Source: Pseudomonas sp. KUIN-1 (GTDB lineage Bacteria > Pseudomonadota > Gammaproteobacteria > Pseudomonadales > Pseudomonadaceae). Taken from it: a stretch of DNA of 64,000 nt. The position numbers were made by a program, and so were the translations under genes. The notes beneath the pieces are model-generated. The model had not been told where the DNA came from and searched no databases. It saw only the letters and a program-made list of their open reading frames with translations. Below, one piece after another: positions 25,721-36,437 of this stretch; the stretch's first letter is position 1, and every line of letters begins with the position of its first letter. Where the stretch lies: contig NZ_AP020337.1 of assembly GCF_009176725.1 (NCBI RefSeq), positions 2,294,001-2,358,000 of the forward strand, read 5' to 3'.

Positions 25721-25783
25721 CTTTTTTACAGCTTCTTTACGCCCCGGCCAGCCTGTCGATCTCGCGCCTTTACACCCTGCCTG
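25721..25783 (+). promoter_or_regulatory. Putative KdpE-binding region upstream of kdpFABC
   Basis: Two T-rich to C-rich elements lie 60-120 bases before kdpF: CTTTTTTACAGCTTC continuing into TTTACGCCCCGGCC (25721-25749), and CTTTACACCCTGCCTG (25768-25783). They resemble the E. coli KdpE site, remembered as TTTTTTTACACCCCGCCC. The position suits activation of kdpFABC by KdpE under potassium limitation. The match is by eye. Confidence 0.5.
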
Positions 25784-25842
25784 CGGACAATCACCCCACG
25801 CGGCCTGCGCCGTACCGGTGTTGCCTGATGGGGGAAATTTCA

Positions 25843-25938
25843 ATGAGCGTTATGGATGGTATCTCTCTGTTGATGGGAGTCGGGCTGTTCATCTATCTGC
25901 TGGTGGCGCTGTTGCGCGCCGACCAGAGTCAGGAGTGA
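25843..25938 (+). CDS. kdpF: KdpF, small stabilising subunit of the K+ ATPase
   Basis: The 31-residue product (MSVMDGISLLMGVGLFIYLL, then VALLRADQSQE) is a single membrane helix with a short polar tail. This is the normal size and pattern of KdpF, which stabilises the KdpABC complex in the inner membrane. The ATG at 25843 has a G-rich ribosome site (GGGGGAAA) in front. The stop is two bases from the kdpA start, so translation is tightly linked. Confidence 0.9.
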   Translation: MSVMDGISLLMGVGLFIYLLVALLRADQSQE

Positions 25939-25940
25939 TC

Positions 25941-27635
25941 ATGCACAGTTACGATTATCTGTTGATCCTGGCCTTTCTGGTCCTGCTGCTGGCCCCCGCG
26001 CCGTGGCTGGGGCGTTTCTATTACCGGGTCATGGAAGGCGAGCGTACCTGGCTGAGCCCGTTGCTGGGGCCGGTCGAGCGCGCCTGCTACCGGATCTCCG
26101 GCGTCGACCCGAAAACCGAGCAATCCTGGCAGCAATACGCCTGGGCCTTGCTGGCGTTCAACCTGGCGGGCTTTGTCGTGCTGTTCGCCATCCTCATGCT
26201 GCAAGGCGTGCTGCCGCTCAACCCGCAGCAACTGCCGGGCATGGAATGGTCGCTGGCCTTCAACACCACCATGAGCTTTGTCGCCAACACCAACTGGCAG
26301 GCCTACAGCGGCGAAGCGTCGCTCAGCTACCTGAGCCAGATGGTCGGCCTGACCGTGCAGAACTTCGTCAGCGCCGCGACCGGCCTGGCAGTGCTGGTCG
26401 CGCTGTGTCGCGGCATCAGTCGTCGCTCATCGCAGAGCCTGGGTAACTTCTGGGCCGACATGACCCGCGCCACGCTCTACGGCCTGTTGCCGATCAGTAT
26501 CGTGCTGGCGGTGTTTCTGGTCTGGCAGGGCGTGCCACAGAACTTCGGCCACTACATCGACGCGCTGACCCTGCAGGGTGCTGATCAAAGCCTGCCGATG
26601 GGCCCTGCGGCCAGTCAGATCTCCATCAAGCAACTGGGCACCAATGGTGGCGGCTTCTTCGGCGTCAACTCGGCGCATCCGTTCGAGAACCCCACGGCCT
26701 GGAGCAACCTGTTCGAACTGGTGTCGATCCTGCTGATCCCGGCTGCACTGGTGTTCACCTTCGGCCATTACGTCAAGGACATGCGCCAGAGCCGCGCGAT
26801 CCTGGGCTGCATGCTGGCATTGCTGCTGATCGGCGGTGCGGTCTCGCTGTGGGCCGAGTACCAGCCTAACCCGGCGCTGAACATCGCCGGTGTCGAGCAG
26901 ACCGCACCGCTGGAAGGCAAGGAAACCCGCTTTGGCACCACCGGCACGGTGCTCTGGTCAGTCGCTACCACTGCGGCGTCCAACGGCTCGGTCAACGGCA
27001 TGCATGACAGCCTCAACCCGCTGACCGGCATGGTCGCGCTGGTCAACATGATGGTCGGCGAAGTGATCTTCGGCGGCGTCGGTGTCGGCCTCAACGGCAT
27101 GCTGCTCAACGTGCTTATCGCTGTGTTCCTCGCGGGTCTGATGATTGGCCGCACCCCGGAATACCTGGGCAAGAAGCTGCAGGCGCAGGAAGTCCGGCTG
27201 CTGGTCGCGACCTTGCTGGTGATGCCGGTCGGCGTGCTGGTGCTGGGCGCGATTGCCGCGAGCCTGCCCGGCCCGGCCGGTGCCGTCAGCAACCCCGGCC
27301 CGCATGGCTTCAGTCAGTTGCTGTACGCCTACACCTCGGCCACGGCCAACAACGGTTCGGCGTTCGGCGGTTTCAGTGCCAACACCGTGTTCCACAACCT
27401 GATGCTCAGCCTGGCGATTTTCATCGGCCGCTTCGGCTACATCCTGCCGGTGCTGGCCCTGGCCGGTAGCCTGGCCATGAAGAAGGCCGCGCCGCAGGGC
27501 CAGAACAGCTTCCCGACCCATGGCCTGCTGTTCGTCACCCTGCTGACCGTCACGATTCTGCTGGTGGGTGGCTTGACCTTCCTGCCGACCCTGGCACTGG
27601 GGCCGATTGCCGAACACCTGAGCCTGGGTTTCTGA
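25941..27635 (+). CDS. kdpA: KdpA, potassium-binding channel-like subunit
   Basis: The 564-residue product is the usual KdpA length, with about ten membrane segments and the filter loops of the superfamily of K+ transporters, for example [45 protein letters not shown] and [12 protein letters not shown]. It selects and conducts K+ in the KdpFABC pump. The start at 25941 (MHSYDYLL) is set by AGGAG at the end of kdpF. The next gene, kdpB, starts 10 bases after the stop. There is no sign of damage. Confidence 0.97.
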   Translation: MHSYDYLLILAFLVLLLAPAPWLGRFYYRVMEGERTWLSPLLGPVERACYRISGVDPKTEQSWQQYAWALLAFNLAGFVVLFAILMLQGVLPLNPQQLPGMEWSLAFNTTMSFVANTNWQAYSGEASLSYLSQMVGLTVQNFVSAATGLAVLVALCRGISRRSSQSLGNFWADMTRATLYGLLPISIVLAVFLVWQGVPQNFGHYIDALTLQGADQSLPMGPAASQISIKQLGTNGGGFFGVNSAHPFENPTAWSNLFELVSILLIPAALVFTFGHYVKDMRQSRAILGCMLALLLIGGAVSLWAEYQPNPALNIAGVEQTAPLEGKETRFGTTGTVLWSVATTAASNGSVNGMHDSLNPLTGMVALVNMMVGEVIFGGVGVGLNGMLLNVLIAVFLAGLMIGRTPEYLGKKLQAQEVRLLVATLLVMPVGVLVLGAIAASLPGPAGAVSNPGPHGFSQLLYAYTSATANNGSAFGGFSANTVFHNLMLSLAIFIGRFGYILPVLALAGSLAMKKAAPQGQNSFPTHGLLFVTLLTVTILLVGGLTFLPTLALGPIAEHLSLGF

Positions 27636-27645
27636 GGAACCGATC

Positions 27646-29724
27646 ATGAACTTACCTATTAATCCTGCAAAAAATGCTGCTGCGAAATCTACTGAATCGC
27701 AGGCCACCGAGTCGGCAAAAACCGGCATCGCCGCCCTGTGGCGTCCGGCGCTGGTGCAGGCGTTCATCAAGCTCGACCCGCGTCAGCTCAAGCGTTCGCC
27801 GGTCATGCTGGTGGTTGAACTGACCGCCATTCTGACCACCGTGTTGTGTGTGATCCCCAACCCGCAGGTGCCGACTTCGGTTTGCGTGCAGATCGCCCTG
27901 TGGCTGTGGTTCACCGTGCTGTTCGCCAACTTCGCCGAAGCGCTGGCCGAAGGCCGCGGCAAGGCCCGCGCCGACAGCCTCAAGGCGGGCAGCGAAGGGC
28001 TCAAGGCACGTATCAGGGACGACAACGGCAACCTGCGCATCATCAATGCCAGCGAGTTGCGCAAGGGTGATGTGGTGCGCGTCGAAATCGGCGAAATGAT
28101 TCCCGGTGATGGCGAAGTCATCGAAGGCATCGCGGCGGTCAACGAGGCCGCGATTACCGGCGAATCCGCACCAGTGATCCGCGAATCCGGTGGTGACCGC
28201 TCGGCCGTGACCGGCAACACCCGGCTGGTCTCCGACTGGCTGCTGATCCGCATCAGCGCCAACCCCGGCGAGTCGACACTGGACCGCATGATCGCGCTGG
28301 TCGAAGGCGCCAAGCGGCAAAAGACCCCCAATGAGGTCGCGCTGGATATTCTGCTGATCGGCCTGACCCTGATCTTTCTGCTGGTGGTCATCACCTTGCA
28401 GCCGTTCGCCCACTTTGCCGGTGGCAGCCTGCCGCTGGTGTTTCTGGTGGCGTTGCTGGTCACGCTGATCCCGACCACCATTGGTGGTCTGCTGTCGGCC
28501 ATCGGCATTGCCGGCATGGACCGCCTGGTGCGCCTCAATGTGATTGCCAAGTCCGGTCGCGCCGTGGAAGCCGCGGGCGATGTGCATGTGCTGCTGCTGG
28601 ACAAGACCGGCACCATCACCTTCGGCAACCGTCGCTGCGCCGCGGTCTACGCTGCACCGGGCGTGACCGCCAAGGAACTGGGCGAGGGTGCTTTGCTGGC
28701 CTCGCTGGCCGACGACACGGCAGAAGGCAAATCCATCGTCGAGTTTCTGCGCAACCTGCACCCGATGAACGAGCCGACCCTGAGCTCGGTGACTGCCGTG
28801 CCGTTCAGCGCTGATACGCGTCTGTCCGGCGTTGATTATCAGGGCCACGTGTACCGCAAGGGTGCAGTGGATTCGCTGTTGGCCTTCATCGACATGCAGC
28901 GCAGCGAGCTGCCGCCTGTACTGGCCCGTGAAGTCGACAAGATTGCCAAGACCGGCGGTACGCCGCTGCTGGTCTGCGCCAACGGTCGGTTGCTGGGCGC
29001 GATCCATCTCAAGGACGTGGTCAAGCCGGGTATTCGCGAACGTTTCGAAGAGCTGCGCAAACTGGGTATCCGCACCGTGATGGTCACCGGCGATAACCCG
29101 TTGACTGCCGCAGCGATTGCCGCCGAGGCCGGTGTCGACGACGTTCTGGCTGAAGCCACACCGGAGAAAAAACTGGAGCGGATTCGCCAGGAGCAGGGCG
29201 AAGGGCGGCTGGTGGCGATGTGCGGCGACGGTGCCAACGATGCGCCCGCACTGGCCCAGGCCGATGTCGGCATGGCGATGAACGACGGCACTCAGGCGGC
29301 ACGCGAAGCGGCGAACATGGTTGACCTCGACAGCGACCCGACCAAGTTGCTGGACGTGGTGCAGATCGGCAAGGAGTTGCTGGTTACCCGCGGTGCGCTG
29401 ACCACCTTTTCGATTGCCAACGACGTGGCCAAGTACTTCGCGGTACTGCCTGCGCTGTTTGCCTCGATCTACCCGCAACTGGGTGTGCTCAACGTCATGA
29501 AGCTGACCAGCCCGCAGAGCGCGATTGTCTCGGCCATCGTCTTCAACGCGCTGATCATCGTCGTGCTGATCCCGCTGGCCCTGCGCGGCGTGCGTGTACA
29601 GGCGGCCAGCGCGGCTCACTTGTTGCGTCGCAACCTGCTGATCTATGGCCTGGGCGGCATCGTTGTGCCGTTTATCGGCATCAAGCTGATCGACATGCTG
29701 CTGGTCGCACTCGGCCTTGTTTGA
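27646..29724 (+). CDS. kdpB: KdpB, catalytic P-type ATPase subunit
   Basis: The 692-residue product has the P-type ATPase signatures in order: the actuator motif ITGESAPV, the phosphorylation motif [14 protein letters not shown] with Asp319 as the acceptor, the nucleotide-domain KGAVDSLL stretch, and the hinge [21 protein letters not shown]. It hydrolyses ATP to drive K+ uptake through KdpA in the inner membrane. Its N-terminus carries a short Ala/Lys-rich extension compared with E. coli, which is common in pseudomonads. It sits between kdpA and kdpC in the standard order. Confidence 0.97.
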   Translation: MNLPINPAKNAAAKSTESQATESAKTGIAALWRPALVQAFIKLDPRQLKRSPVMLVVELTAILTTVLCVIPNPQVPTSVCVQIALWLWFTVLFANFAEALAEGRGKARADSLKAGSEGLKARIRDDNGNLRIINASELRKGDVVRVEIGEMIPGDGEVIEGIAAVNEAAITGESAPVIRESGGDRSAVTGNTRLVSDWLLIRISANPGESTLDRMIALVEGAKRQKTPNEVALDILLIGLTLIFLLVVITLQPFAHFAGGSLPLVFLVALLVTLIPTTIGGLLSAIGIAGMDRLVRLNVIAKSGRAVEAAGDVHVLLLDKTGTITFGNRRCAAVYAAPGVTAKELGEGALLASLADDTAEGKSIVEFLRNLHPMNEPTLSSVTAVPFSADTRLSGVDYQGHVYRKGAVDSLLAFIDMQRSELPPVLAREVDKIAKTGGTPLLVCANGRLLGAIHLKDVVKPGIRERFEELRKLGIRTVMVTGDNPLTAAAIAAEAGVDDVLAEATPEKKLERIRQEQGEGRLVAMCGDGANDAPALAQADVGMAMNDGTQAAREAANMVDLDSDPTKLLDVVQIGKELLVTRGALTTFSIANDVAKYFAVLPALFASIYPQLGVLNVMKLTSPQSAIVSAIVFNALIIVVLIPLALRGVRVQAASAAHLLRRNLLIYGLGGIVVPFIGIKLIDMLLVALGLV

Positions 29725-29778
29725 AGCCTGTGCTGCATGCCGGTCGGCGTGCAGCCTCACCTGATTGAGGATGTGCAG

Positions 29779-30351
29779 ATGTCCAATGTATTGCGTCCGG
29801 CCTTGAGCCTGATCGTGTTGATGAGCCTGATTACCGGTGTGGCGTATCCGCTGGTGGTCACCGGAGTGGCACAAGTGGCGTTTCCGGCCCAGGCCAATGG
29901 CAGCCTGGTGTATGACGCGTCGGGCAAGGTGCGCGGCTCGGCGCTGATCGCCCAGTCATTCACCGGCGATGAGTGGTTTCAGTCGCGTCCTTCGGCTGGC
30001 GCATTCGCGACCGTGGCCAGTGGCGCAAGCAACTTCGCACCGAGCAACCCGGCACTGGCGACACGCGTGAAAGAGGATGCCGCGAAACTGGCCAACGCCT
30101 CGCAGGAACCGATACCAATGGCCTTGCTGACCACCTCCGGCAGCGGCCTTGACCCGCACCTCTCGCCTGAAGCGGTGGCCTGGCAGGCCGGGCGTGTTGC
30201 AGCGGCGCGCCAGTTGCCGCTGGACAAAGTGCAGGCGCTGATCGACGCCAATACCCAGCGCCCGCTGATCGGCCCACCCGTGGTTAACGTATTGGCCTTG
30301 AATATGAGCCTGAATCAGTTACCGTCTGCACCGCGCAACGCGCAGCTGTAA
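29779..30351 (+). CDS. kdpC: KdpC, accessory subunit of the K+ ATPase
   Basis: The 190-residue product has one N-terminal membrane helix ([21 protein letters not shown]) and a soluble domain with the KdpC signatures [15 protein letters not shown] ([21 protein letters not shown]), [19 protein letters not shown] ([15 protein letters not shown], then [11 protein letters not shown]) and VNVLALN. It stabilises and tunes nucleotide binding of KdpB. The ATG at 29779 has GAGG about 8 bases upstream; an earlier frame start is less likely because the extra residues do not match the family. Confidence 0.95.
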   Translation: MSNVLRPALSLIVLMSLITGVAYPLVVTGVAQVAFPAQANGSLVYDASGKVRGSALIAQSFTGDEWFQSRPSAGAFATVASGASNFAPSNPALATRVKEDAAKLANASQEPIPMALLTTSGSGLDPHLSPEAVAWQAGRVAAARQLPLDKVQALIDANTQRPLIGPPVVNVLALNMSLNQLPSAPRNAQL

Positions 30352-30418
30352 CAAAGTGCGCCATGTACGCAGCAGATTCACTAAGCTGTAGCTGATCAGA
30401 AAGAGGGTGGTAACCAAC

Positions 30419-33082
30419 GTGAGTGATTCCGGTCGAGCTGACGCACTGCTGGCCCAGTTGCCCCGCGAGGGGCGCGGAAGGCTGAAGGTTTTTCTCGGGG
30501 CTGCGCCAGGCGTTGGCAAGACCTATGCCATGCTCCAGGCGGCTCACGCGCAGCTGCGCCAAGGCGTTAAGGTGCTGGCGGGCGTGGTCGAAACCCACGG
30601 CCGCGCAGAAACCGAAGCGCTGCTCAACGGTCTGCCGCAACAGCCCTTGCTGCGCACTGATTATCGCGGCATGACCCTCGAAGAAATGGACCTCGACGCG
30701 CTGCTCAAGGCTGCGCCGAGCCTGGTGCTGGTCGACGAACTGGCGCACACCAACGCGCCCGGCAGTCGCCACACCAAGCGCTGGCAGGACATTCAGGAAC
30801 TGCTCGCCGCCGGTATCGACGTCTACACCACGGTCAACGTCCAGCATCTTGAAAGCCTTAATGACCATGTCCGCGGCATCACCGGCGTGCAGGTGCGTGA
30901 AACCCTGCCGGACTGGGTGCTGCAGGAAGCCTTTGAACTGGTGCTGATCGACCTGCCGCCCCGCGAGCTGCTGGAGCGCCTGCGCGACGGCAAGGTCTAC
31001 GTGCCGGAGCAGGCGCGCGCGGCCATCGATGCCTTTTTTACCCAGACCAACCTCACCGCGTTGCGCGAAATGGCCATGCAGACAGCGGCGGCGCAGGTCG
31101 ATAACGATCTGGCGCAGGGCTACCGGCAATTGGGCCAGTCGGCCCCGGCGGTTCGCGGGCGGATGCTGGTGGGCATCGATGGCGATATCCATGCCGAGCG
31201 CCTGGTGCGTCATGCCAGTCGGGTTGCCCAGCGTCGCCATCTGCCATGGAGCGCCGTGCATGTGGACGATGGGCAAACCCTCGACGAGCAGTCACGCGCG
31301 CGCCTGCAAAGCGCTCAGCAACTGGCCGAGCGGCTGGGCGGCGAGGCGGTTTCATTGCGTGCCGGGGAGGTTGCCAGAACGCTGGTTCAGCATGCCATCG
31401 AACGACGTGCCAGCGTGGTGCTGGTCGGCCAGTCGCGTCGGCATTGGCGTCGCCGCGTGTTTGGTGGCGGCGTCGCGGCGCGCTTGTTGCGTGAAGGGCA
31501 TGGGCTGGAAATCTCGGTGCTCGACGACAGCGAGGAACTGCCCGATCAGCCGCCGCGTGCGCGCCCGGCCCGCGAAGTCGTGTGGTTCGATTACGGTCTG
31601 GCGTTCGTCGCCACGTTGATCGCCAGTCTGGTCGCCTGGGGCGTTGCAGGCGTGCTGGCGCTGCCGAACATTTCCCTGATCTTTCTCGCTGCGGTATTGC
31701 TGGTCGCCGTGCGCAGCAGCATGGGCCCGGCGCTGGCCTGTGCCGGGTTATCGTTCCTGGCCTATGATTTTCTGTTCATTCCGCCGAGCTTTTCCCTGAA
31801 CATCCAGCGCGAAGAAGACGTGCTGACGCTGTTGTTCTTCCTGCTGATGTCGGCCCTGACCGGCAAGCTCGCAGCACGCCAGCGCAGGCAGTTGCAGGCA
31901 TTGCGCGATACCCAGGAACAGACCAGCGAACTGCTCGACCTGTCGCGCAAGATGACCGCCGCCACCGACCGCAAGGCGGTATTCAGCGCCGCCGAGCAGC
32001 ATTTTTCCGGCTGGAAGGAACTGCACTTGTGCCTGGTCGGCCGCGACGGAGAGGGCGGCAGGGTGGTCGAAACCGGTGGGCCGCTGACCTTCTCGGAAGC
32101 CGAGCGTGCTGCCGCCGACTGGGCCTGGAAGCACGATCAACCTGCGGGCAGTGGCACTGGCACCTTGCCGTCCGGACGCTGGTGGTGGTGGCCGATCACC
32201 GCAGAAGAAGGGCCGCTGGCTCTACTTGGGGTCTGCGCGCGGGAAGGCCAGTCGTTCACCGCGCAGCATCGACGTCTGCTGGCGGCACTGACCCAGCCAC
32301 TGGCGCAGGCGCTGGCCCGTGCGCAACTGGCGCAAGAGCTTGAGGCGGCGCGCCTGCACGGTGAAACCGAGCAACTGCGCAGTGCCTTGCTGGCCTCGGT
32401 GTCCCACGACCTGCGTACCCCGCTGACCTCGATGCGCGGCAGCATCGACAGCCTGCTGGCCCTGGGTGAAGCCATTCCACTGGAGGATCGCCGCGAGCTG
32501 CTGGAAGGCACCCGCGATGAAGCCGAGCGCCTGGACCGCTATATCCAGAACCTGCTGGACATGACGCGTCTGGGGCACGGTGCGCTGAAGCTGGCCCGCG
32601 ACTGGGTGTCGCCCGCCGATATCGTCGGTAGCGCGCTCAACCGGCTGCGTGCCGTACTGGCGCCATTGCAGGTCAGCACCCAGGTGACTGGCGAGCTGCC
32701 GCTGCTGTACGTGCACGCAGCGCTGATCGAGCAGGCGCTGGTCAATGTGCTTGAGAACGCTGCGCGCTTTTCACCCGTCGATGGACGCCTGCAGGTGGCG
32801 GCCGGTGTGGTCGACAGTGAACTGTTTTTCTCGGTCAGTGACGAAGGCCCCGGCATTCCCGAAGACGAACGAGCGAAGATTTTCGACATGTTCTACACCG
32901 CCGCCCGCGGCGATCGTGGCGGGCAGGGCACCGGGCTGGGGCTGGCGATCTGTCAGGGCATGATCGGCGCGCATGGCGGACGGCTTTCGGTCGAGGAGGG
33001 TATTGATGGGCTGGGTACGCGCATCACGCTGTTTCTGCCGCTGCAGGCGCAGCCGGATGTGGAACTGGAGGAGTCCGCTTGA
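30419..33082 (+). CDS. kdpD: KdpD, potassium/turgor sensor histidine kinase
   Basis: The 887-residue product has the full KdpD plan. An N-terminal KdpD domain has Walker A GAAPGVGKT at 27-35 and VDELAHTNAPGSRH. A Usp-like domain follows (VLVGQSRRHWRRRVFGG), then four close membrane helices near 400-490, a GAF-like region, HisKA with SVSHDLRTPLTSMRGS (phospho-acceptor His663), and HATPase with NVLENAARFSP and GQGTGLGLAIC. It senses low K+ or ionic stress and phosphorylates KdpE. The GTG at 30419 is chosen because AGAGGG lies about 10 bases ahead; a GTG four codons earlier is possible. It is 67 bases downstream of kdpC and overlaps kdpE by four bases. Confidence 0.95.
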   Translation: MSDSGRADALLAQLPREGRGRLKVFLGAAPGVGKTYAMLQAAHAQLRQGVKVLAGVVETHGRAETEALLNGLPQQPLLRTDYRGMTLEEMDLDALLKAAPSLVLVDELAHTNAPGSRHTKRWQDIQELLAAGIDVYTTVNVQHLESLNDHVRGITGVQVRETLPDWVLQEAFELVLIDLPPRELLERLRDGKVYVPEQARAAIDAFFTQTNLTALREMAMQTAAAQVDNDLAQGYRQLGQSAPAVRGRMLVGIDGDIHAERLVRHASRVAQRRHLPWSAVHVDDGQTLDEQSRARLQSAQQLAERLGGEAVSLRAGEVARTLVQHAIERRASVVLVGQSRRHWRRRVFGGGVAARLLREGHGLEISVLDDSEELPDQPPRARPAREVVWFDYGLAFVATLIASLVAWGVAGVLALPNISLIFLAAVLLVAVRSSMGPALACAGLSFLAYDFLFIPPSFSLNIQREEDVLTLLFFLLMSALTGKLAARQRRQLQALRDTQEQTSELLDLSRKMTAATDRKAVFSAAEQHFSGWKELHLCLVGRDGEGGRVVETGGPLTFSEAERAAADWAWKHDQPAGSGTGTLPSGRWWWWPITAEEGPLALLGVCAREGQSFTAQHRRLLAALTQPLAQALARAQLAQELEAARLHGETEQLRSALLASVSHDLRTPLTSMRGSIDSLLALGEAIPLEDRRELLEGTRDEAERLDRYIQNLLDMTRLGHGALKLARDWVSPADIVGSALNRLRAVLAPLQVSTQVTGELPLLYVHAALIEQALVNVLENAARFSPVDGRLQVAAGVVDSELFFSVSDEGPGIPEDERAKIFDMFYTAARGDRGGQGTGLGLAICQGMIGAHGGRLSVEEGIDGLGTRITLFLPLQAQPDVELEESA

Positions 33083-33771
33083 GCCAGGCGACCACCATTC
33101 TGGTCATCGACGACGAGCCGCAGATTCGCAAGTTTCTGCGCATCAGTCTGGTCTCGCAGGGCTACAAGGTGCTGGAAGCCGCCACTGGCGCCGAGGGTCT
33201 GACTCAGGCTGCCTTGAACAAACCGGATTTGCTGGTGCTTGACCTTGGGCTGCCGGACATGGACGGTCAGCAGGTGTTGAGCGAGTTTCGCGAGTGGTCG
33301 GCGGTGCCGGTGCTGGTGCTTTCGGTGCGCGCCAGTGAGGCACAGAAAGTCCAGGCACTGGACGCCGGCGCCAACGATTACGTGACCAAGCCGTTTGGCA
33401 TTCAGGAGTTTCTGGCCCGCATCAGGGCGCTGCTCAGGCAGGCGTCGGGCAGCGAAAAGCCCGAATCTGCGCTTGAGTTCGGGCCGCTCACCGTCGACCT
33501 GGCCTATCGGCGCGTGCTGCTCGACGGTCTCGAAGTGGCGCTGACCCGCAAGGAATACGCGGTGCTGGCGCAGTTGGCGCGGCATCCCGGGCGGGTCATT
33601 ACCCAGCAGCAATTGCTCAAGGATATCTGGGGGCCTACGCACACCGAAGACAGTCACTATCTGCGTATCGTGGTGGGGCATTTGCGGCAGAAGCTGGCGG
33701 ACGATCCGACCGCTCCGCGGTTCATCCTCACCGAGCCTGGAATAGGGTATCGTCTGCTCGCTGATCACTAG
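33079..33771 (+). CDS. kdpE: KdpE, OmpR-type response regulator of kdpFABC
   Basis: The 230-residue product has a receiver domain (VIDDEPQIRKFLR; acceptor Asp55 in LVLDLGLPDMDG; the signalling Lys in NDYVTKPFG) and a C-terminal winged helix (LTRKEYAVLAQLARHPGRVI, then HLRQKLADDP and TEPGIGYRL). It should activate kdpFABC through the sites at 25721-25783. The start is a TTG that overlaps the kdpD stop as TTGA, with GGAGG just upstream, so translation is coupled. Confidence 0.95.
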   Translation: MSQATTILVIDDEPQIRKFLRISLVSQGYKVLEAATGAEGLTQAALNKPDLLVLDLGLPDMDGQQVLSEFREWSAVPVLVLSVRASEAQKVQALDAGANDYVTKPFGIQEFLARIRALLRQASGSEKPESALEFGPLTVDLAYRRVLLDGLEVALTRKEYAVLAQLARHPGRVITQQQLLKDIWGPTHTEDSHYLRIVVGHLRQKLADDPTAPRFILTEPGIGYRLLADH

Positions 33772-33867
33772 ATGAAAAAAGCGAGCAGAGCCCCGTGCTG
33801 CGGCACTTTTACTGCCGCGCACCGTCAAAGCCGCACACTCCCTGTTCTCTCTTGAGGTAACACCCGC

Positions 33868-34146
33868 ATGAAAGCCCTTATCTGTCTGCCATTGCTTGTT
33901 TTGGTTCTTGCAGGTTGTGCTGGCAAGACCGGATATCGCGACAGCTGCGCCACTCAGCTCGACGCGGCCTGGCATGAGCTGGATCTGGCCAAGGCTGAAG
34001 GCTTCGCCGGAACGGTCAGTTACTCGAAGGCCTTGTCGCTGTTGACGGGTGCCAAGACTCAGCAGCAGTTCGAGGCGTTTGAAGGCTGCACCGAGAAGTC
34101 CGAAAAGGCCCGCTTCTATATCCGTGAGTCCCGCGCTGGCCGTTGA
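33868..34146 (+). CDS. Small lipoprotein of unknown function
   Basis: The 92-residue product has a lipoprotein signal ending in the lipobox LAGC (Cys17). The mature part is a short helical domain with two more cysteines (DSCATQLDAAWHELDLAKAEG and FEGCTEKSEKARFYIRES). GAGGTAA lies about 12 bases before the ATG. Similar short lipoproteins occur in other pseudomonads, but I know of no function. It stands alone between kdpE and the repeat field. Confidence 0.75.
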   Translation: MKALICLPLLVLVLAGCAGKTGYRDSCATQLDAAWHELDLAKAEGFAGTVSYSKALSLLTGAKTQQQFEAFEGCTEKSEKARFYIRESRAGR

Positions 34147-34255
34147 TACCTGACGATACACAGGTCTGCTCTTGATTCTGGCCGAAGGCCGTGGCAGCGA
34201 GCTTGCTCGCGAAGAGACCAGTAAAGCCCCTGAAAATGGGGCGTCTGGACAATGA

Positions 34256-34557
34256 CTATCGTGCTAATGCGTTGGCATGCAGTTCGTGACGCTCTGCGTC
34301 ACACGGCGGTTCTACGACATCAGCTGGATTGACGTTCGGCTCAGTTCACCTTTTCGCCCCTCGGCGACCTACTTTGATGGGGCCAAAGTAGGCAAACCCC
34401 TTGGCTCTGTTTCCGGCCCGACTTCGTCGGGTTCCTTCGCCCTGATACTGATCCGGGGCTCAGCCGTCACTTACGTCGCACTCTGCGTCGTCAGTACCAT
34501 CGTGTTCGAAAAGCACTTTAGAGTAGTCGGGCTAGAGGGACGGCCCGGAGCCTGATG
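34256..34557 (+). repeat. Dispersed palindrome-mosaic repeat, copy 1 (lacks the inner branched hairpin)
   Basis: The copy begins with a degenerate hairpin and GTGACGCTCTGCGTCAC at 34286-34302. It continues with the core from CACCTTTTCGCCCCTCGG at 34347 to about 34513. The core contains the stem CCTACTTTG/CAAAGTAGG (34368-34376, 34384-34392) and the hairpin CCCGACTTCGTCGGG. Compared with copies 2 and 3 it lacks about 80 bases between the two GATCCGGGG-type arms. The open frames across it are by-products of the repeat. Confidence 0.75.
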
Positions 34558-34558
34558 A

Positions 34559-34944
34559 CTATCGTTCCTCACGCTCCGCGTGGGAATGCAGTTCGTGACG
34601 CTCTGCGTCACACAGCTGTTCTGTGATGCCAGGTAGATTGAGGTTCGACTCAGGTCACCTTTTCGCCCCTCGGCGAGTCACTTTGAAGGGGCCAAAGTGA
34701 CCAAAGCCCCTGGCTCCGTTTCCGGCCCGACTTCGTCGGGTTCCTTCGCCCTGACACTGATCCAGGGGTCGCCGCAACGGACCATCCATGGTCCGGTGCG
34801 GCTAGCCTGGCGTCCTGCCAGGCTACCCCCGGATCAGCGCCAGGCCTCAGCCGTCACTTACGTCGCACTCTGCGTCGTCAGTGCCATCGCGGTTGAAAAG
34901 CGCTTCAGAGCAATTTGGCTAAAGGCACGGCCCGGAAACTGATG
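34559..34944 (+). repeat. Dispersed palindrome-mosaic repeat, copy 2
   Basis: Leading hairpins are CTCACGCTCCGCGTGGG at 34568-34584 and GTGACGCTCTGCGTCAC at 34595-34611. The core runs from about 34656 to 34900. Its stem is GTCACTTTG/CAAAGTGAC (34677-34685, 34693-34701), where three base pairs differ from copies 1 and 3 yet still pair. It includes the inner branched hairpin region. No gene is supported here. Confidence 0.75.
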
Positions 34945-35388
34945 ACTATCGTTCCTCACGCTCCAGCGTGGGAATGCAGTTCGTGACGCTCTGCGTCACA
35001 CGGCGGTTCTGCGATATCAGTGATGTTTGTTTCTGGCTCAAGTCACCTTTTCGCCCCTCGGCGACCTACTTTGATGGGGCCAAAGTAGGCAAACCCCCTC
35101 GCTCCTGTTTCCGGCCCGACTTCGTCGGGTTCCTTCGCCCTGTCACTGATCCGGGGGTCGCCGCAACGGACCATCCATGGTCCGGTGCGGCTAGCCTGGC
35201 GTCCTGCCAGGCTACCCCCGGATCAGCGCCAGGCCTCAGCCGTCACTTACGTCGCACTCTGCGTCGTCAGTACCATCGTGGTTGAAAAGAACTTTTGCGG
35301 CAGTGGCTGCGGGTAAGGCATGAGATTGTTTTGGCTATCGTGCCGACGCTCCGCGTCGGCATGCCGTTCGTGACGCTCTGCGTCACAA
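34945..35388 (+). repeat. Dispersed palindrome-mosaic repeat, copy 3, plus a terminal double hairpin
   Basis: Leading hairpins are at about 34954-34972 and 34983-34999, with the core at 35044-35290. The core is close to the inverted copy at 52966-53211. The stretch closes with a double hairpin: CCGACGCTCCGCGTCGG at 35343-35359 and GTGACGCTCTGCGTCAC at 35370-35386. No coding potential is supported. Confidence 0.75.
35146..35226. repeat. Branched (three-way) palindrome inside repeat copy 3
   Basis: An outer 12-bp stem, CTGATCCGGGGG (35146-35157) with CCCCCGGATCAG (35215-35226), encloses two inner hairpins. One is CGGACCAT/ATGGTCCG and the other TAGCCTGGC/GCCAGGCTA. The same arrangement recurs in copy 2 and in the inverted copy near 53030-53109. 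Confidence 0.6.
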
Positions 35389-35445
35389 ATCTTTCAGTCT
35401 GGCGAGACGGTAGGCCTAACCAACTCTGGCGAAACGGCCTACGCT

Positions 35446-35457
35446 CACTTTAAAGTG
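35446..35457. promoter_or_regulatory. 12-bp palindrome upstream of the moxR-like gene
   Basis: CACTTTAAAGTG is a perfect palindrome about 63 bases before the moxR-like start codon. It also lies just right of a wider GTAGGCC/GGCCTAC inverted repeat near 35410-35442. It could be an operator; no regulator is known to me. Confidence 0.25.
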
Positions 35458-35519
35458 TTCGGACATTAGCATCGCTTGCAGTCCCACAGTCATGAAGCAG
35501 TTGCCGGAAGGGGCTTTCG

Positions 35520-36433
<914 letters not shown>

Positions 36434-36437
<4 letters not shown>

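Noticed and set aside
27652..29874. A 740-codon frame on the minus strand across kdpB and kdpC
   Set aside because: It is antisense to a certain kdpB gene, is very rich in His, Gln and Arg as expected from a high-GC shadow frame, and resembles no family.
34277..35285. Three plus-strand frames of 81-105 codons in the repeat field
   Set aside because: They exist only because the same repeat recurs; their translations repeat the palindromes and have no protein character.
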